From DATHZQ01 sp963823505 (GTDB taxonomy: Bacteria; Actinomycetota; Acidimicrobiia; Spongiisociales; UBA5794): a DNA stretch of 64,000 bases. A model generated the notes under the pieces. It was not told the origin of the DNA. It did no database searches and worked only from the letters and a program-made list of their open reading frames with translations. Shown one piece after another: positions 61,620 through 64,000 of this stretch. How positions within the stretch are numbered: the first letter of the stretch is position 1; each line of letters starts with the position of its first letter. The stretch covers positions 1 to 64,000 of the forward strand of contig CAWGLY010000007.1 in the NCBI GenBank assembly GCA_963823505.1. Reading direction: 5' to 3'. Position numbers and translations under genes: made by a program.

Positions 61620-63281
61620 ATGGACTCCGGACTCGATCGCGAGACGCTCTCGCTCGTCCTCGACACGATTCGTGACTTCGCCGCACATGAGCTGCCCGAC
61701 ACGTATCTGCTCGAGCTGGACGAAAAGGACGAGTTCCCTGAGCCCATCGTTCGGCAGATGCTGGCCGAACTGGGCGTGTCGCTGCTGTTCATCCCGGAGC
61801 AGTACGGCGGGATGGGCGCAGGCACCTTCGACATCTACCGCGTCTGCGAGCTGCTGGCGCGCATCGATGTAGGTGTCGCCACCGGAGTGTTTGCCACCTT
61901 CCTCGGCAGCGACCCCATTGTCTTTGGCGGAACCGAGGACCAGAAGGCGCGGTGGATGACCCGCATCGCCGAGGAAGGTCTCCTCATGGCCTACGGCGCA
62001 ACGGAACCAGAAGCGGGCAGCGATCTGGGTGCACTGAAGACGACGGCCAAGCCCATCGAAGAGGACGGCGCCGTCGTCGGATACGTCATCAATGGGAACA
62101 AGCAGTGGATCTCCAACGGTGCGTACGCAGACCTCTACACGATCCTCGCCAACGCGCCGGGTGGGCCCACATGGTTCGTCGTCGACAGGGACGTCGAGGG
62201 ATTCGAGAAGGGCAAGCCGGAGGACAAGCACGGGATTCGGGCGTCCAACACCTCAGCTCTCTCGCTCCAAGACGTCAAGGTCGACGCCGACCGCATCGTC
62301 GGCGAGGGTGAAGGCCTCGGTCTCGCTCAGGCACAAGCGGTGTTCGGCTACACCCGCCTCATGGTGGCCGCGTTCGGTCTTGGTGCAGGTTGGGCCGCCC
62401 TCGATCGTGCGATTCCGTATTCGCAAGAACGCATCCAGGGTGGAGCCCCGCTGTCGACCAAGCAGGGGTACACCCACAAGCTGATCGTGCCCCATGCGGT
62501 GCGTCTCGAGGCGGCACGGGCGTACATCGAAGAGACCGCACAGCGAATCGATGCGGGCGAGGGCATGCTCAACACCGAAGGCGCCATCGCCAAGTACATG
62601 GGCAGCGAAGCCGGCAACGATGCCGCAGACGCCGCTATTCAGGCACTCGGCGGGTACGGGTACACCAAGGAGTACATGGTCGAGAAGGTCAAGAGGGACG
62701 TCCGGATCACCACGATCTACGAAGGCACGTCCGAGATCATGGAGATGACCATCGGCCGCGACCGGTGGCAGGAGCACCTCAAGACCAGGGGCGGGTACTA
62801 CCACGACAAGGCGGCAGCCCTCGAGGCGCTCGCCGCTTCGGCACCAGGCAATGGCGCCGACACCGCGGCGCTGGCTCACCACGCCCTCGCCGGCGTCATG
62901 GAACACGCCAGAATCCACCGGCTGACCCGGAACCAGCACGTGTTGTTCCGTCTCGGTGAGCTGACCGCCGCGGTGGAATGCTCGGGTGCGCTGGCCAGAC
63001 GAGCCGCCGCTGCTGCCGCGGGACAGCTGCCTGCCAAAGCCGATCAACGATTCACCCCCGATGCGCTCGCCGCTGTGAGCAGGGTCTACGCCCGTCAAGC
63101 CGCCGCAGGCATCGCTGCAGACGGGATGCGCTGGGTGCTGGGCGCAGCGGACCCGGGCGCCATCGATGCCACCGCCCTCGAGGCCGATATCGGCACCAAG
63201 GCCATCGCCCAGGCCCAGGGGGGCCTCATCTCCGACATGGATGCGGTTGCCGACGCCCTCTACGAACGCACCGCCGGATGA
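61620..63281 (+). CDS. Acyl-CoA dehydrogenase
   Basis: 553 residues from ATG 61620 (GGGAGGG upstream). FAD-binding YGATEPEAGSDLGALKTTA, catalytic-base region near TIYEGTSEIMEMTIGRDRW, and an extra C-terminal domain of about 150 residues beyond the usual 380. Oxidises acyl-CoA thioesters to enoyl-CoA. The open frame upstream across the SLH gene's antisense was rejected. Followed by a ketosynthase gene 51 bases later, so a shared lipid or polyketide pathway is possible. Confidence 0.92.
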   Translation: MDSGLDRETLSLVLDTIRDFAAHELPDTYLLELDEKDEFPEPIVRQMLAELGVSLLFIPEQYGGMGAGTFDIYRVCELLARIDVGVATGVFATFLGSDPIVFGGTEDQKARWMTRIAEEGLLMAYGATEPEAGSDLGALKTTAKPIEEDGAVVGYVINGNKQWISNGAYADLYTILANAPGGPTWFVVDRDVEGFEKGKPEDKHGIRASNTSALSLQDVKVDADRIVGEGEGLGLAQAQAVFGYTRLMVAAFGLGAGWAALDRAIPYSQERIQGGAPLSTKQGYTHKLIVPHAVRLEAARAYIEETAQRIDAGEGMLNTEGAIAKYMGSEAGNDAADAAIQALGGYGYTKEYMVEKVKRDVRITTIYEGTSEIMEMTIGRDRWQEHLKTRGGYYHDKAAALEALAASAPGNGADTAALAHHALAGVMEHARIHRLTRNQHVLFRLGELTAAVECSGALARRAAAAAAGQLPAKADQRFTPDALAAVSRVYARQAAAGIAADGMRWVLGAADPGAIDATALEADIGTKAIAQAQGGLISDMDAVADALYERTAG

Positions 63282-63332
63282 CGGCGCTACGCCACATGAC
63301 CACCCCCACCCAAAAGGAATCCTGGAGTAACC

Positions 63333-64000
63333 ATGGTTGAGAAGGCCGCCCGCGCCGTTGCCGTCGTTGGCGTTGGCGCCGTACTACCCGACGCCCCCAA
63401 CGCCGATGCGTACTGGGAGAATCTCAAGTCGGGCACGTACAGCATCAGCGAAGTCACCGACCGCTGGAACGCTGCGCTGTACTACGACCCGGACCCCAAA
63501 GCCCCGGACAAGACCTACTCGACCATCGGCGGCTGGGTACGCGACGTCGACTGGTCACCCCTCGAGTGGCGCCTACCCATCCCGCCGAAGGTGGCCAACG
63601 CCATGGATCGCACCCAGAAGTGGTCGATCGTGGCGAGCCGCGAGGCGCTGCTGGACTACGGATACCCGGATCGCCCGCTTGACGGCGACCGCACCGCCGT
63701 CGTGCTCGGGAACGCCATGGCAGGCGACATGCACTACCTCACGTCGCTGCGGGCGTACTACCCCGAGTACGCCGAAGAGCTGACCGAAGCTCCCAGCTTC
63801 GCCGGTCTTTCCAACGACTTGAGGACTGCCATCCTCGGCGAGCTCCATGCCGGGGTGCGCAACCGCTTCCCCGACATCACCGAAGACACGATGCCAGGGG
63901 AACTGGGCAACATCATCGCCGGCCGCGTCGCCAACCTGTACAACTTCCATGGCCCGAACTTCGTCGTCGATGCGGCGTGTGCTTCGGCGCTTGCGGCGAT
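63333..64000 (+). CDS. PfaA-like ketosynthase of a type I PKS or PUFA synthase (cut by window edge)
   Basis: The first 222 residues are visible. VAVVGVGAVLPDAPNADAYW is the ketosynthase start; RWNAALYYDPDPKAPDKTYS resembles PfaA and related iterative synthases for long-chain polyunsaturated fatty acids. The nucleophile Cys is in VVDAACASALAA at the very end of the window. ATG 63333 has GGAG upstream. The rest of the protein and module order are beyond the window. Confidence 0.8.
   Translation, partial: MVEKAARAVAVVGVGAVLPDAPNADAYWENLKSGTYSISEVTDRWNAALYYDPDPKAPDKTYSTIGGWVRDVDWSPLEWRLPIPPKVANAMDRTQKWSIVASREALLDYGYPDRPLDGDRTAVVLGNAMAGDMHYLTSLRAYYPEYAEELTEAPSFAGLSNDLRTAILGELHAGVRNRFPDITEDTMPGELGNIIAGRVANLYNFHGPNFVVDAACASALAA

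Overview
The window is high-GC, densely packed DNA from an actinobacterium, most likely of the class Acidimicrobiia. Supporting this are the cell-division/Ser-Thr kinase block (two FHA proteins, PP2C phosphatase, RodA/FtsW, PBP, PASTA kinase) near pabA, a class E sortase and crgA; an F420-type luciferase-like oxidoreductase; a mycothiol-dependent isomerase-family protein; and SLH repeats of the 'GCNPPVNDRYCP' kind that I associate with marine Acidimicrobiia. The class is an inference; no rRNA gene is present.

Layout. 1-6.5 kb: histidine utilisation, with hutU-lipoprotein-def-hutF-hutI on the minus strand divergent from hutH. 6.5-8.6 kb: tadA and three serine tRNAs; downstream of tRNA-Ser(CGA) lie six tandem units of about 170 bp, each carrying a copy of the tRNA 3' end. 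8.7-14.6 kb: lipoproteins, a membrane adenylate cyclase, a PAP2-like/kinase fusion and a fasciclin protein. 14.9-16.2 kb: a fourth serine tRNA (TGA) followed by a second array of the same element (172-bp units), then a MazEF-like pair. 16.4-23.7 kb: accessory block with an 849-residue protein carrying an 'LQQTAGNRA' motif (as in effectors of extracellular contractile injection systems), its small partner, a cyclase-family hydrolase, an alpha/beta hydrolase and a helical 628-residue protein. 23.7-28.4 kb: secreted subtilase and M16 peptidase. 28.5-32.5 kb: large-type SRP RNA, menG/ubiE, serS, a DUF4446 protein and tRNA-Leu(CAG).

32.6-40.2 kb: fhaA, fhaB, pstP, rodA/ftsW, pbpA, pknB and mutY, from fhaB onward mostly joined by ATGA/GTGA overlaps; this block couples peptidoglycan synthesis to Ser/Thr phosphorylation. 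40.3-41.9 kb: a protein with a caspase-like His/Cys pair. 41.9-48.6 kb: parA, a zinc-ribbon protein, an MFS transporter, pabA/trpG, a small membrane protein, sortase, crgA, thiolase, tRNA-Ala(TGC) and tRNA-Ile(GAT). 48.5-54.7 kb: accessory region. The 3' half of tRNA-Ile is duplicated at 50.28 kb, bracketing an integrase remnant and a fic gene; beyond lie gene fragments (SEC-C, XRE, VOC, fic), a VapBC pair and a methyltransferase. 54.7-64 kb: ECF42-type sigma factor with a DGPF protein, an EAD1-like adaptor with an unknown partner, an HExxH lipoprotein, an LLM oxidoreductase, a three-SLH-domain protein, an acyl-CoA dehydrogenase and the start of a PfaA-like ketosynthase cut by the window edge.

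Most unusual features: the two tRNA-Ser-anchored tandem arrays, which resemble the tyrT repeats of E. coli; the deformylase inside the hut operon; and the scattered conflict/effector-type proteins.
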